DNA of 64,000 bases from Circinella umbellata (Eukaryota; Mucoromycota; Mucoromycetes; Mucorales; Lichtheimiaceae), in contig JAIWNF010000040.1 in the NCBI GenBank assembly GCA_025093555.1, positions 434,001-498,000 on the forward strand, written 5' to 3'. A model generated the notes under the pieces. It did no database searches and had not been told where the DNA came from. It saw only the letters and a program-made list of their open reading frames with translations. Of the stretch, positions 1-12,160 are shown one piece after another (position 1 is the stretch's first letter; each line of letters begins with the position of its first letter). Both the position numbers and the translations under genes were made by a program.

Positions 1-2066
1 TTTTTCATCCTTGTCTTGATCGTATAATTTGAAGAAAAAATCGATTTGGGACATAAGATCCTATATATATACATATTGTATTACCCATCTTATTAATCAA
101 TTCTATACTGATATATTCTTGACAATAATGATAACAAACAAACAAAAAGGTTATAACGTACACCATGCATAATTTCACTTAATCCAATAACAACATCTTG
201 AAACATAACGCCTGGATGATCTTCTGGTTTCATATAATCATAAAGTCGTTGTGTAAACTGAAGTCCTAATGATCGCATGTATCCTTCATTGGCCGATTCA
301 TCATGAGCTTTAATTTTTGACCATGTTGTAAGACTATTGAGTAACAATCGAAAAGTATCAATATCCATTGAATTTAAATCTGTTGTTTTTTCATTGTTTT
401 GTTTGGCATAATATAAAGCACCAAAAAATTTATCATAAATGGTAGATATTTCTTCTTTTTCAAATCCGGCAGTTTCTTTTACATGACGAATAGCTGATCT
501 TTTTGTATAGGACTCAATACCAGCAACTACTTTAAGTTGATTTTTTCGACGAAGGTCAGTTACTAAATCATCTGTGACTATAGCAAATTCTCGATACTAA
601 TAATATAAACATTTATATGTTAGCATTTAATTTTTAATCATTCCCCCTTTCCTTATTAAAGTATAGTACATACTGCTGTCAACATCACTTCATTGAATTT
701 CTATAGTTTATAAATTGATTCTCAATTGTTAGTACGTGGCTTTATTTTTATATAAATTAAAAAATAATAAGAAATACATACTGTAAGAACTTTTCCTCTT
801 TCATTCTTGGAATTTGGATGGATGGGTATATCTAATGAGGTAAAAAAGTGTTTTAAAATACCGAGAAAAGCACCATCATCTTTTGCTTTCAAAAGTTCAT
901 CTCCATTCAGTTTCAAAATAGCTACAGTAACAAACAAAAAAAGTACAAAAATTAGTTAGAAATATATCTCAAATGAAATAAGATATTATAATACATTTTA
1001 AAGCTTATAAAAATATATTCTAGATGTCTGATTGTTTACCTAAGCTAAAAGATAGAAAATGCTATGTGTTAATAATATAACTACTATGGTTTGAAATCAA
1101 AAGAGAGAGAGAGAGAAAAAGAAATCCGTAATAATATTTACCCAATTTGAAATAGAATTCGTGGGCCTTCCATAAATAAACAATCTAGAACACGGAATGC
1201 AAAAAGTAATGGCATAGAATTGATATAGAGACTTAAAAACCATGGTAAGCAAGCAACGGATAATTGAATATCAGTTTTCTTTAAATGATTCCATAATATA
1301 GGCATTGTTTTTTCAACAAGTTGTTCAAAGATGATTTGATCCAATAATGCACCATACATGGATGTACTATAATAACCAGGGCACATACGATCTACTAATA
1401 CATTGAGGGTCCAAAAAGCTTGTTCTTCACTCATATAACTAATATCATGTAAAAGTATGATTAAACTTAAACGCTTATAGTACTAGTAAAAGTAATTATA
1501 ATAATAATGATAATAATTGATATTTCTTACATTAATAAAGCTGAGGTAACAATATTCATTGCTTGACAATATCCGAGTTCTGGGTTTCTCCATGCATAAG
1601 CTGTCAATACACGTCGTAATCGATCAATACCTTCTGGTGTTTGATATGCTGCATATTCAGGAAGTGATCTGTGTAACAATCAGTAATAATATGCATATTA
1701 GAATCAAATATCAAAAGTAAATGAACCCTTCTCATTATTCCTCATAATTCAATTCAAATAAACAATTTTTTTATACCGATTTAAATCTTTTTCAATTTCT
1801 TCAGTAGATAATGATGTATGCCCTTCATAAGTTTTAAGTATTTCTTCATAAACCCCTTGATTTGTCATACGAAGATAAATAGAACCAGAACAAACTTCCC
1901 AAAGTTCACCGCGAAGTGCATTTGGTAAACCAACACGAACAAGTTTACCAAAAGTTGGAAGTCGCACCATTGTTAAATTTCGACCATTTTCTAATTTAAA
2001 CATCCAAATTATTATTAAAATCGCTCTTTTATTAGTACCCATTCTCAATCCATCTTTCTCTTTCTT

Positions 2067-2113
<47 letters not shown>

Positions 2114-4426
2114 TTATCATTCTTATCCTCGTATATTACCTTGAAAATATTTTTTCCAAAGCTTCATTTTGCTTCTATCCTTTGCTTTTCTTGCATCTCC
2201 AGGGTATCCAAATTCTATACCAAGTCCTCCAATAGGTTCCGTACTAACGTCAATCAAATTTTGTTCTTCTTTTAATAAATTTTCAGATTCACATGTCGCT
2301 AAAAATCCTCTTAATTGTTTCATCATTCCTCGATGATGAGCTAATTGTTTTCCAAGCACACTGCAAAAATCTTCACATATTGTCTTGTGGGCCTATTTCA
2401 ACAAATTTATAAGATACGCTAAACATTAAAATATATTTCCTACGCCTAATCATTCAAAAAAGAGTTTATGTATAAAAAAAACTACTTACATTTAAATGAA
2501 AGATATGTTCCATACCATGCCATGTTGTTATTGAAAGTGATGTCGCATAAGATCCTGAACTTAATCGTTCAACACGTTTGACAGTATACAATGGTAATAC
2601 AAGTGAGCAAATAGGTAAATGTTGTTGTGGAGGACCTTGTTTATTCATGGATTCAAATGACATGTATGATTCGGATAGATATATATGTCCAGGATAATAA
2701 CCATTTTCCAATAATGTGGATGATTTTGTACCACTTGTGTAACCCACTTGAATTTCTTCTGTGATCATTTTTTCAGTTAATGGTAGTTTGAAATGTAGAC
2801 AAAGATCCATATTACGTTTTTGAGCTGCCAAATCATGTTTGAGTGGATTTACAAATAAACCTCCTCCACTATTATTATTATTGGATAATAGTGATTTAGG
2901 AGAAGAAGAAGAATCTGGTGAACGAACATTACGATCTGAGGATGCTATTGTTGAGGATGAATCATTGTTAGTGGATTGACCTGGTGCGTCACCACCAGCA
3001 TTTCGTAATAATCGAAGTGTTGCTTGACCAGTTAGTTGAACAAGTAAATCATATACCTAATTTAAACCATTTTATCACCCCCCAAGAAAAAAGAATTATT
3101 ACTATCTCAACTAAATAAAAGTAAAAACTTTATATCATTCTTCTTTTCAATGTTTTATTCTTTCCGTACCTCATCTCGTCGAAACATATTACTAAATAAA
3201 TGTTTCTATCGTTATAAAAATAATTGTTAATGTTTATAAATAAATGAATACTAACAAAAGTTTTATTCATTACCTCTTCTTCATCCTTTGTAATAATTCG
3301 TAAACTATCAGCAAACATATTTCTTTTTGAGTTTTCTTTGGAAATATCTTTAATATTCTTTAATTCAATTAATTGTTTCCTTTCAACACCAAGTAAAGCT
3401 GAATAAAATCCTAAATAATTTTCACTGATATATAACCATCCTTGTCTTCCATTCATAGCACATGAATAATCTAAATTTAAAGTAAGTGTTATTATTAGTA
3501 TTTTTACTTGAGAAAAAGATTATGGATAATGATCTTACAATTCACAAGCCGTTCGGAAGGTGGCACGTCAAATGTTTGACGGAACGTTCGTGAAGCGCTC
3601 CGAATTTTTTCATCTGATGATAATTCATCTGTACCCGTATCTATTATAATATTATTTTTAGTCACAAAGAAAAAAAGAGGTTCTTAATTCTTTTCTTGAA
3701 AAGATATATCATTAACATAAGAAAAATAAAGAAGAAAGAATAAAGAGTATGTATCAGGAAAGTATTTAATTATTTTTTCCAACTTACCAATTGCGGTAAC
3801 TATCATGCTAATTTTTTGAGCAACCCACTGTTCTTTTTCAAAAGGATCATCTATAGTGTCAAGTTCTGGTATCATATTACGTTCAATCCATATCCATGCT
3901 GCTTCAATAGCTGTTTCCGTTTCTCCCACTGCAATTTGAAGACAATGTGTATTAATTTCACGCTGAAACAATATTCGGAAAGGAGGTTGTTTGGTATCAA
4001 AACTATTTCGTTCAAAAAGAAAAAAAAAAGTTATTAGCCCCCCCATAGTTAGAGAAGTGAAAAAAAAGGTCTTATCATTACAAACTTACACATTGGCAAT
4101 GGTACTCAATAAACTTTTGAATATTGGATTTCCCGGTGCATGAGATTTTTGTAGAAGAAAATTATCGATATGTCGTACTGTCACCCAAAATGGTGTTAAA
4201 GTAATATCAGTGGGTGAAGGTAAAGTGAATACCTGAGATAAGTAATAAAGAAAAGGTTTAGTTGGCTACTTATTTTTTTTTTTTATTTGGGAGTGGTAAA
4301 ACGTTCTAATTACTTTTATTATAACACTCTTGTTTTATTTTGAGTAAATTCAAGTAAATACAGGTTTTTTTAACATACATTACGAGGGATCGAAGCTGCT
4401 TGTTGTAAATCGGGTGTAGTTGACAT
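1..4426 (-). CDS. GRAM/TBC-domain RabGAP, TBC1D8/TBC1D9-like (3' end outside window)
   Basis: Multi-exon GTPase-activating protein for Rab GTPases. The start at 4424-4426 opens a short exon (MSTTPDLQQ...) ending at a GT donor near 4378. In order from the N-terminus are a region resembling the TBC1D9 N-terminus (about 4245-3790), a GRAM domain (about 3460-3240), a second GRAM-like block (about 2840-2490), and a TBC domain (about 2000-600). The TBC domain keeps the arginine-finger motif I-x-x-D-x-x-R (IEKDLNR, near 1785) and the glutamine-finger motif YCQ (near 1560). After it, residues [11 protein letters not shown] at the window edge look like an EF-hand, as expected in TBC1D8/9. At least ten introns are implied. 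Yeast Mdr1/Gyp2 has a related GRAM-TBC layout. A (TC)n tract at about 2066-2104 lies in an intron. Family assignment is strong; substrate Rab is unknown. Confidence 0.88.
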
Positions 4427-5592
4427 TAAAGTTTCCTGCAATAAAGAATAAAAAAGAAGCACTGGCTGCTTTTCGTTTATAAACCATTTTTATTTATCCC
4501 CGCCCTTATAGATTAGCTGTAACATTTTAGCCGCAGTAAACAAGCCAGTAATCAAATGTGCACACATAATTTTTCCTGGGTCATTACATGCTTGGCAGAA
4601 TATCTTTTTTACTTGGCAACATTCTTTTTATTCCATTCCTTTACTAAAAGTATTTATTACAAAAAAAAATGTTTATCCTTACGTGATATGAGGTACTTTT
4701 ACACACGTAAGACAAAGAAAACATCATCGCTATTCAATGGTAGGTATATTAACGCAATAGTATACAAGCTACTTTTATGATTAGAGAACATGACTATCTC
4801 CTTCAATGAACTGGATGTATATTATTTAGCTGGTGAAGTAACAGACAATAGTATATATTTTTCTTCAGCTTATTTATCCTCGATATCATTATATAGAATA
4901 CATTACATGTAGTACCTACATATTATATCTGTAAACATGGCATTTGAGACAACATAAGTATAAGAGTGAAAGTAAAGGAATGAGATATATTATATAATCC
5001 AAATGAGATTAACTGCATTTGTCTTCGATTATTATTATTTTTGCGCCACTATGGTATAGTCAGATTGTAGTCCCTAAAGGTTTTTTCTTTTACTGTCCGT
5101 ATAAATGAAAGTGCATATATATTCTTCTTCTTGATATGACTGATATGTTGTATTTATTTAGCCCCTATCTTTCAATTTTATAGAGGGTATTTTTTATTCC
5201 TTACTACGTATCAGTAAATAAAAGTTTGAACTTTATTATTATTACGCATATTACTATTGAATTTTCGATTACATGCTCCTCTCATTGATAAATACGTAAA
5301 AAGGAATTTTAATAGGAAAATCATCATTTTTTACGTATGTTAAGAATAGTTCAACATGGCTAGGATATTTATGATCATTACAATACGGGAGCCAAACCAA
5401 GAGAATAACGCACCTACGGGAAACATATAAATATATTAACAATGGGTATTGTAGTTTTTTCTATACGTACCGACAGCTCAAGCTGTGGTAACTGTAAAAA
5501 CAAAGAAGAATTGGTTATGCATCAAAAATACAAAAATAAAAATAAGAGCGATGCGTAGTAAAAATGATTATACGTGTTATACTAGACAAAAC
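4427..5592. other. AT-rich intergenic stretch
   Basis: No convincing coding region. Short open frames lack homology that I can recognise and contain no splice-supported continuation. It separates the RabGAP promoter side from the repeat arm that starts near 5593. Confidence 0.5.
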
Positions 5593-7694
5593 ATGTCATC
5601 ACACATGAATATCATCATAAGCGTACTAAAGTGGGGAGCACCTTTTACTTATTTATTATATAACCCAATAAGTTAAATCTATTGAATATGTGGCGTGGAT
5701 TAAGTATTCATACCACAATTAAACTGTGATTGTATCAATGCATACAGCTCAAATACGGTATATATTTTGTAATTTATTGCTATTTAAAATAGCTATATTT
5801 TACGTACTTTTGTTAAACTACGTAAAATTAGCGGATGACTGAACCAAATAATAATGAATACGCTCGTAGAAAGCAAGTTCATTTTAAATGGTTTTGTCTT
5901 ATAATATTGTTCTTAAGGGACATCAATACGTAGCAAGAGGCTTTCAGGCTTTTTGTTATGATACTTGGTGACTACTTCTCCATTATTTTTTAAGTTTCAA
6001 AACGACTGAATCTACTAGCTTTTACACTTTGAAAAATGCTTAATCCATTATTTAGCTCATACAGTAGTATTTTACAGAGCATTATAAAAACAGGAAGAGA
6101 AGAGACGTGTTTTTTTCTGAAACAACCAAAATTACAAACAGCCACAATCTGTCAAACTCTTTTATATACAACAGATTAAGTGTTTATATGACAGTAAAAA
6201 GTACACGTTTTTTCTTATCTCTATCCTCTAATCATCTATGTCAGAATGTTTGGCCTTCGTAATGTTAGATTGTTCAACAAGTTCACGATATGGCGGGCTT
6301 GTATTAAGAAGAAATTGTATGGATAAAAGCAAAAGTATAGTTTAGAGAAGTCAATTCAGCCTTTTATTTAATGTTTGAAATGATTGACTATGATATTGGA
6401 ACAACTGAGACAGTCTTGAAGCAAAAACAAGTACATTGCATTTTATGCATATTGCTGTGAGACAAATTTTGCTGAGTTGCTGGGATATTAAAAATGGCCG
6501 CAGCGTGCCAAAATTGTTTTTTCCTTTCTTTTCTCTTTTCTTCTTTAACGCCTCCCTCCAGGCTTTAGGTGGCCAAAGGAATTTGACGGAACTCAGGACT
6601 TCATTGCCACTTGTGTTGTTCCTGTTTTATTTTTTTCTTGTTTGTGCATGCTAAACTGGCTATTGTCCTTGGAAGCGATGTACCCCAGGTGCGTGGGTGA
6701 AGTTCCTGAATGCGGAGGGGATAGAGTTTTTTTTGACTTTATCAGAGCGCTTCAGAATTCAACATTCCTGGACGAATGGAGTTAACCCGTGTCAGAACGG
6801 AGAGAGCCATTTCTGATACAACAACGTAACTCTTGCCGGAGCTTGGGACGTACCACCCCTAGGACTTTTGGATGCGCGCGATGCCGGACGGGCCTTTCGA
6901 AATCGGGCAAGCACACAAACTACAAAGGACATAACTTTTCCAGGGTATTATGTAGTTAATTCTGCAGCTTAACTGGGTAAACCACTGCATTGTAAGATCT
7001 CGTCTCTTCGGATCTTCGACTTGCGTCCCTCAATGTAGCCCTAACTGCTGCCATGGTTACGAGGCAGAAGTGGTTTCTTGTCTTTTGTTTCATAACTTTA
7101 CCTCGTTATTGAGAGGTTTTTTTTCCAAAGTGGCACCCCTTGGTTTATTAGCAAAAAGGCAAGTTTTTTTAAAGCTTTTAATGAGGAGAGGGAACAAGTG
7201 TGTGTTGAATGAATGTCAAATAAAAGTAATAATAATATTTTACTAATCAATATTTTTTACTGTTAATGTTTTAAAACTCTATGGGAACTGTTTGAGCCGG
7301 CTGGCGACCTTCAAGACGACGCGGCGCTCGCGTTCTGGACTTTACTGCGCACTTACCTAATTTGGTTTTTCCAATGGATAGTACAGCCTTTCCCTTGCAC
7401 AAAGAGGCCTTGGCGCGCGTATTGTTCCAGAACGTTGGGAGCACTTTCACTAAAGTTTTGGGTTGTGGAGAAACCAAACACACATTTTTGGGAATAGCTA
7501 GCCTTCCACCTTCTCGTGGTTATTCTCGTTAATCAAGTTATGTTATTATTTCTTGAGAACTAAGAGGAGGCTCATTGTTTATTATAATGAATAAAATGTT
7601 ATTATGAATTAGTTTTTTTTACTCATAAAGTGATGTAATGTATTTTTGTGGATGCTGGTGGTGGTGGTGTTGGCTGATCTATTTTGTTACACTC
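5593..7694 (+). repeat. Long inverted-repeat arm, copy 1 (left)
   Basis: This ~2.1 kb segment aligns in reverse complement with 12327-14403. Alignment begins at the word ATGTCATCACA (5593) and ends near CTGATCTATTTTGTTACAC (7694). The part from about 6420 to 7600 is nearly identical to its partner and to the third copy at 31.1-32.5 kb, and is visibly richer in GC than its surroundings. The outer part (5593-6420) is more diverged and has small indels; for example about 40 bases near 5965-6000 are absent from copy 2. It contains a conserved 70-codon open frame at 7271-7483. No reverse transcriptase or transposase motif is visible, so the repeat class is unknown. Possibilities include a solo LTR, a non-autonomous DNA element or a segmental duplication. 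Confidence 0.85.
7271..7483 (-). CDS. Conserved short ORF in repeat copy 1 (unknown, may be non-coding)
   Basis: A 70-residue open frame starting MCLVSPQPKTLVK and rich in Lys/Arg. The same frame is present in copies 2 (12545) and 3 (31360). Copy 1 has Val where copies 2 and 3 have Leu (residue 14), and copy 3 shifts frame near its end after a 4-base insertion. The low divergence of the DNA as a whole means frame conservation proves little. I recognise no family. Confidence 0.25.
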   Translation of the reverse strand: MCLVSPQPKTLVKVLPTFWNNTRAKASLCKGKAVLSIGKTKLGKCAVKSRTRAPRRLEGRQPAQTVPIEF

Positions 7695-8796
7695 GGTACA
7701 ACTTTTGAAGCATATTATCAAAATGAGAGAGTGACGAATTTGATAACGTGTTGACCGTCCCAGCTAACGCTGGACTCTTCTTTTTTTGCTGTCTGATAAA
7801 TTGACAATAGGAATTTCTAAGCTTTTTTACCTTCATCATATTTGTATACTCGCCAGATTCTTATATTATCTCAGCAATATAAGGAGGGTACATTACATAC
7901 TTGTATGGGTATACGAAAATAGCATAACTACCAAATTGAGTAGCTCAACAAGTATTATACGACTACACACTCCTGATCCAATAATACAATAACAAAATCC
8001 ATGAATACACACAAAGCCATAGAACACAAGCAAGTATTATATACATTGATAAAATTATGTTGGGGATTTTCTCCAAAGTTGTACAAACATTTTGCAAGAT
8101 AGCAATCTTTCTCTCTTACAAGTTTACACCAATATACTAATAGTGTAAAGAGTCAAATGTCATTATAAACTTACAGTTGGCGATGACAACAACAAAACAT
8201 ATTTTTTGCTTGATATATCATTTTACGTACCTACCAAAATAGGCTTAAGGGGGTACTTTGTTTAAAATACACAAAAGATCGATCTCGTATCAAACAAGTA
8301 AGCATTAACTGCATATCTACTGATAGAATTATTTCATTACATCCATGAACTCCGCTACGCTCGAGGATGGTTCATAAACAATGCCGTGTACTTAGGTTTA
8401 TAATGAGAAGAACAAAGAAATAACTGATTATTTACATGGGTCTTTTGTGTGAACCTAACTATATGATTTAGGTGTTCTTATTTGTTTTAAAATCTATACT
8501 GCAAGTGACAACAATGAAATGATGAGAACACGTATCATTAATGCAAATACATAATAAGCGCAACTTGTTTTTCTCTTCACGAATGAAATTTATTTTTTAA
8601 CAGAATCTCCTTTTCTTTATCTTTTTTATTTTCTTTTGTTTCCCATTCTTGAGAGAATCGCTGCTTCTTGAAGAATATAAAAACCAACTTTACTGAACGA
8701 CTTTATTTTTTACTTTTTCATCTATACTTCCTTTGTATTTCCCATTCAATAACATCTCAAACATCCGCTTTATATCTACATACATCAATCACTACT
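7695..8796. other. Spacer between repeat copy 1 and the F-box gene
   Basis: Noncoding AT-rich DNA with the presumed promoter of the F-box gene at its right end. It has no counterpart in copies 2 and 3, where the repeat is joined almost directly to a 5'-truncated F-box sequence. Confidence 0.45.
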
Positions 8797-10197
8797 ATGA
8801 ACCACCACAATCAGCATCAAAACTCTTTTGATTTTTTACCTCATTTTCCCAATGAACTTTTAATCAGTATATTTTCGTATTTTAATTTTTTTCAATTTCT
8901 TCAGTGCCTCGACGTAAGTCGGTACTGGCGAAATCGATTGATGAACGTTGTCTGGGTGCGGATGGAAAATGCATTTTTCGAACAAACACCCGAACTCCAG
9001 AATCTCAACAATATTGAAGAACGGCCCTTGGTTGGACGGTGGCTTCATGAATTGCCTATACCGCAAATTGTGATGTCACCGGCAATGGTGTATTTAACAT
9101 CAATGATTACCGGCCGCCATTGTCAAATTCAGACAGCAGGTATGTAATAGTTTTCTTTTTTTTGCCTTTTAATCTCTCTAAACAACTAAGAGATTGCATT
9201 AACTTATGTAATATTTTAAACACATGTATACTTTGTAGTGATGCAAGAAGCTGGATTTGACAACATTTACCGCATCTTTATAATGAATTTCACCACGTTA
9301 CGCGACCTCCTTTTACAACGAACTACATTATCTTCCAACAATGCCCAGTACTTGTTCAATTTAATCGCAACAAATACCACTTTGCGCAACCTTCATATTC
9401 ACCGAATACACCTTCTCCCCCGTTTTGTTTATACTCGCAACCAGATTCCTTTCCTTACAAGACTTACGATTGATCACATAGACGCAAGTGATCCCGTTTT
9501 ACTTTTTCGGTTTATTGACGCCACGTTGCAACAGTCCATCCATTTACAAGAGCTAGTATTTGGACCTAACACCTTTTTCCAAAACCGCATTACATATATC
9601 ATTGAACTTTGCCCACCAACTTTACTGTCCTTTACCATCTCCGCCAATGATGCCATGCGTCATCCACTACGCCACGACCTTCACACCATACAGCATCCAC
9701 ACCATATACATCCGCTTCAAATGCTCTCACTCGACTACGATATACACACACCTCCCCAAGCACCTTCAATCAGCATAAACGACTTAAATGGAATATCTTT
9801 CTACGTCGCCAACACCCTCCAATTCCTCCACATACATGTACCTTGGGGTAGATCAAGAAACTGGCGCCAAAACATCAATGTAATAAACGTCCTTGCTGCT
9901 CTTGTTTCCCAATGCCGACAGCTACGTGTTGTATACTGGGAACAGCATATAACAGAGGTAATTTTGGCTGCTTTAGCTGAGCTACCTCACCTACAAATCA
10001 TTCATTTCGATCTCTACCATCACCGTCATTCACCCCGACTCACGCACTCATTACAAACCTTTTTCCAAAACATTCCTTACAGCCAACTGATTGAAATATT
10101 TCTTCTTCACGCTCGCCCTCGTCTCATAAATCCCGATACCGAACAGATCATCTATACCCGCTTCCCGAATGCCATAATTTACATCCCACACCGATAA
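8797..10197 (+). CDS. F-box protein, likely with LRR-like C-terminal region
   Basis: Two exons, 8797-9139 and 9239-10197, joined across a GTATGT...TAG intron, giving about 433 residues. The start at 8797 (MNHHNQHQ) is chosen over an in-frame ATG at 8668 because the extra 43 residues are low-complexity and the F-box begins just after it. Residues about 13-56 form an F-box with the usual LP-x(3)-NELL-x(2)-IFSYF core and the CLDVSRYWRNRL end. The remainder has irregular leucine-rich segments (for example NTTLRNLHI and LPHLQIIHFDLY), typical of substrate-binding repeats. F-box proteins link substrates to Skp1-cullin E3 ubiquitin ligases; the substrate here is unknown. Two decayed relatives lie in the window, at 11320-12160 and 30441-30960, each beside a copy of the same repeat. 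Confidence 0.8.
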
Positions 10198-11319
10198 AAT
10201 TACTCACTTTATACGTAAATAAAAATATTCTTTTCTTAATATAGTAATGTAATTAGTATATACTAGATAATCAAAAATAATTTTCTCGTTTATTTTGTAT
10301 TAAAGGGTTCAGAGTAGTCTATTGGCGGAAATATAGTAGTGTATAGTTAAGAGTACTGTCAATTTTGTTGTAGGATTCTTCTTTTCAACGATATTTCGTC
10401 TATTTATATTTAGAAGTTTTCTTGTTTGTAGAAAGAACATATATCCTCAAAGACACAAAGCCTGTTATTCCTATCTAATAGTTTTGACCTCTTGGATTGC
10501 GTACCACATTTACGTACGTGAAGAACTTAAGTAACAAAGAGTGTTCCTATTTATAAAAATCAAAAACAAATTTCAGTTCTAAAAAGAGAAAAATACTTAA
10601 CGAACATTCAAGTTCCCTTCATCAAAAATCAAGAAGTACAGTAGCTATACGTGACTAACTTTGGTTGTGGAATTTCCTGAATAAAGATAGTGCGAAATTT
10701 TGAATTCTTCCATCTGTCGCCCCGCCCAGCACAATTTTAACGGTAAGAATCGATCATATTAGAACTATGTATTGTATTGTGTCATATTGACTTTTCTAGC
10801 AGTAGTTTAAACTTTTTGTTTCTATTTTTGCTTTCACAAATAAAAATATTTCTGAATACAAATTCATCGAGAATCTTTTCACCATTCCATGGTCATAGTG
10901 AGGTGCACTAAATTTTTGGGCACTTCGCCACTAGACGAGGCCAAAAGTACCCAAAAGTGCGTGAAGGAAAGTACCTTTTTTTTTCTTTCTAGATTTTGTT
11001 TATTTTTGGGTACTATGATGTACCTCATTCAGCTTAATGGTAACCCATACGCTGGTCAGTGATATCGGTTATGAATTTTTATATGATACATATTGAAATT
11101 TAATTAACAACAATAACAGAAAATTATAAAAATAACAGTAAACCTAAAAGGCCCAAAAATATGTTTTTGTTTTGGAAATGCGATGATTATGGGAGTTAGT
11201 GGCCTCTCAGTATTATAATAAAAAGTATTATTCACAGTTCCGCATATTACAGGCACTGGAGGACTATGTGCGTAGCATGTGAGACAAGAGTACAGTGTAT
11301 GGAATCTTTTTTTACAGTG
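10198..11319. other. Centre of the inverted duplication, noncoding
   Basis: AT-rich DNA between the intact F-box gene and the decayed copy. A weak inverted pair (TGAGGTGCA near 10900 and TGTACCTCA near 11020) frames internal words of the type CCAAAAGT; it may be a small decayed element. No gene seen. Confidence 0.4.
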
Positions 11320-12160
11320 GCAAATAATTGATTTGATTCGTGGGGGGTGTAAATAATGGCATTTGGGAAGTGGGTGTATATGATATGTTCGGTGTCAAGG
11401 TTAATGAGATTAGTACGAGGATGATTTCAATTAAGTTGGTTAAAAGAAACGTTTCGAAAAAAAGATTGTAATGCCCGAATAAGTCATGGTGAATAACAGT
11501 AATATAGGGATCAAAGTGAAAAATTTTCAAAAATGATACTTAGTTCAGCCAAAGCAGTGAAAATCATCTTAATGATATTCCATTCCCAGTATAAAGCAAG
11601 TAGTTGTCGTCAATGGGTAATCAGGCTCCAAGAACGTTTATTACATTAAATTTTGATGCCACCTTGTCCAAAATCCTTAGATTACGTACTATTATTTTGA
11701 TTTGACCATTCCACACACTCCAAGTTTAATATCACAGTACTGAAAGAGTTGAGATGTAACCGAAAAGGACTTGTAATATATACGTTTTTTTTCTTTTTCA
11801 TCGAGTTATGTGCTATTAACATAATAATTTTATAAAGAATAAAAACAGTAGAATACGAGTGCAAAAGAATATAGAAAAATAACGAGGGATCGAAAATAAA
11901 CGTTGAAAACATTTTATTGGCAAGACTTTACCTTTAGCCTTAAATAATAAAGAACAAGGCTACACAAAGACTTTCAGTTTCCTGGTCTGGCCCAACAGAA
12001 ATGTACAGTAAGTGAAGAAACTGGACTGTGTTAGCTAGATGTAATTTTTCTACGTATGTCATTCAAATTGTTCATACTGACTATTTGTGCGCGGAAAGTG
12101 TGTATCGTAGTCGAGCGAGAGCATTTGGATGGGATGGTGTGTTTGATGATGGAGGTGGGG
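11320..12160 (-). pseudogene. Decayed F-box gene copy 2
   Basis: The reverse strand of 11320-11665 aligns with the 3' third of the intact F-box gene (its 9862-10190). For example it reads MKIFHFDPY where the intact gene reads LQIIHFDLY, and it shares the DNA word AATGTAATAAACGTTCTTG with one mismatch. Many substitutions and frame changes are present. About 420 bases of unrelated sequence (about 11666-12088) follow. A short block at about 12089-12160 then matches the intact gene around its LSLDYD codons. The 5' half, including the F-box itself, is missing. The 12089-12160 block continues directly into repeat copy 2, exactly as in copy 3, so the truncation predates the duplication of the two. 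Confidence 0.75.

Noticed and set aside
6560..6620. The word GGAATTTGACGGAAC in the repeat core resembles the 18S rRNA motif GGAATTGACGGAAG
   Set aside because: Flanking sequence has no further rRNA similarity and the motif carries an extra base, so I treat it as coincidence.
10896..11030. Small inverted-repeat element (TGAGGTGCA / TGTACCTCA)
   Set aside because: Only about nine matching bases with no target duplication; too weak to call.
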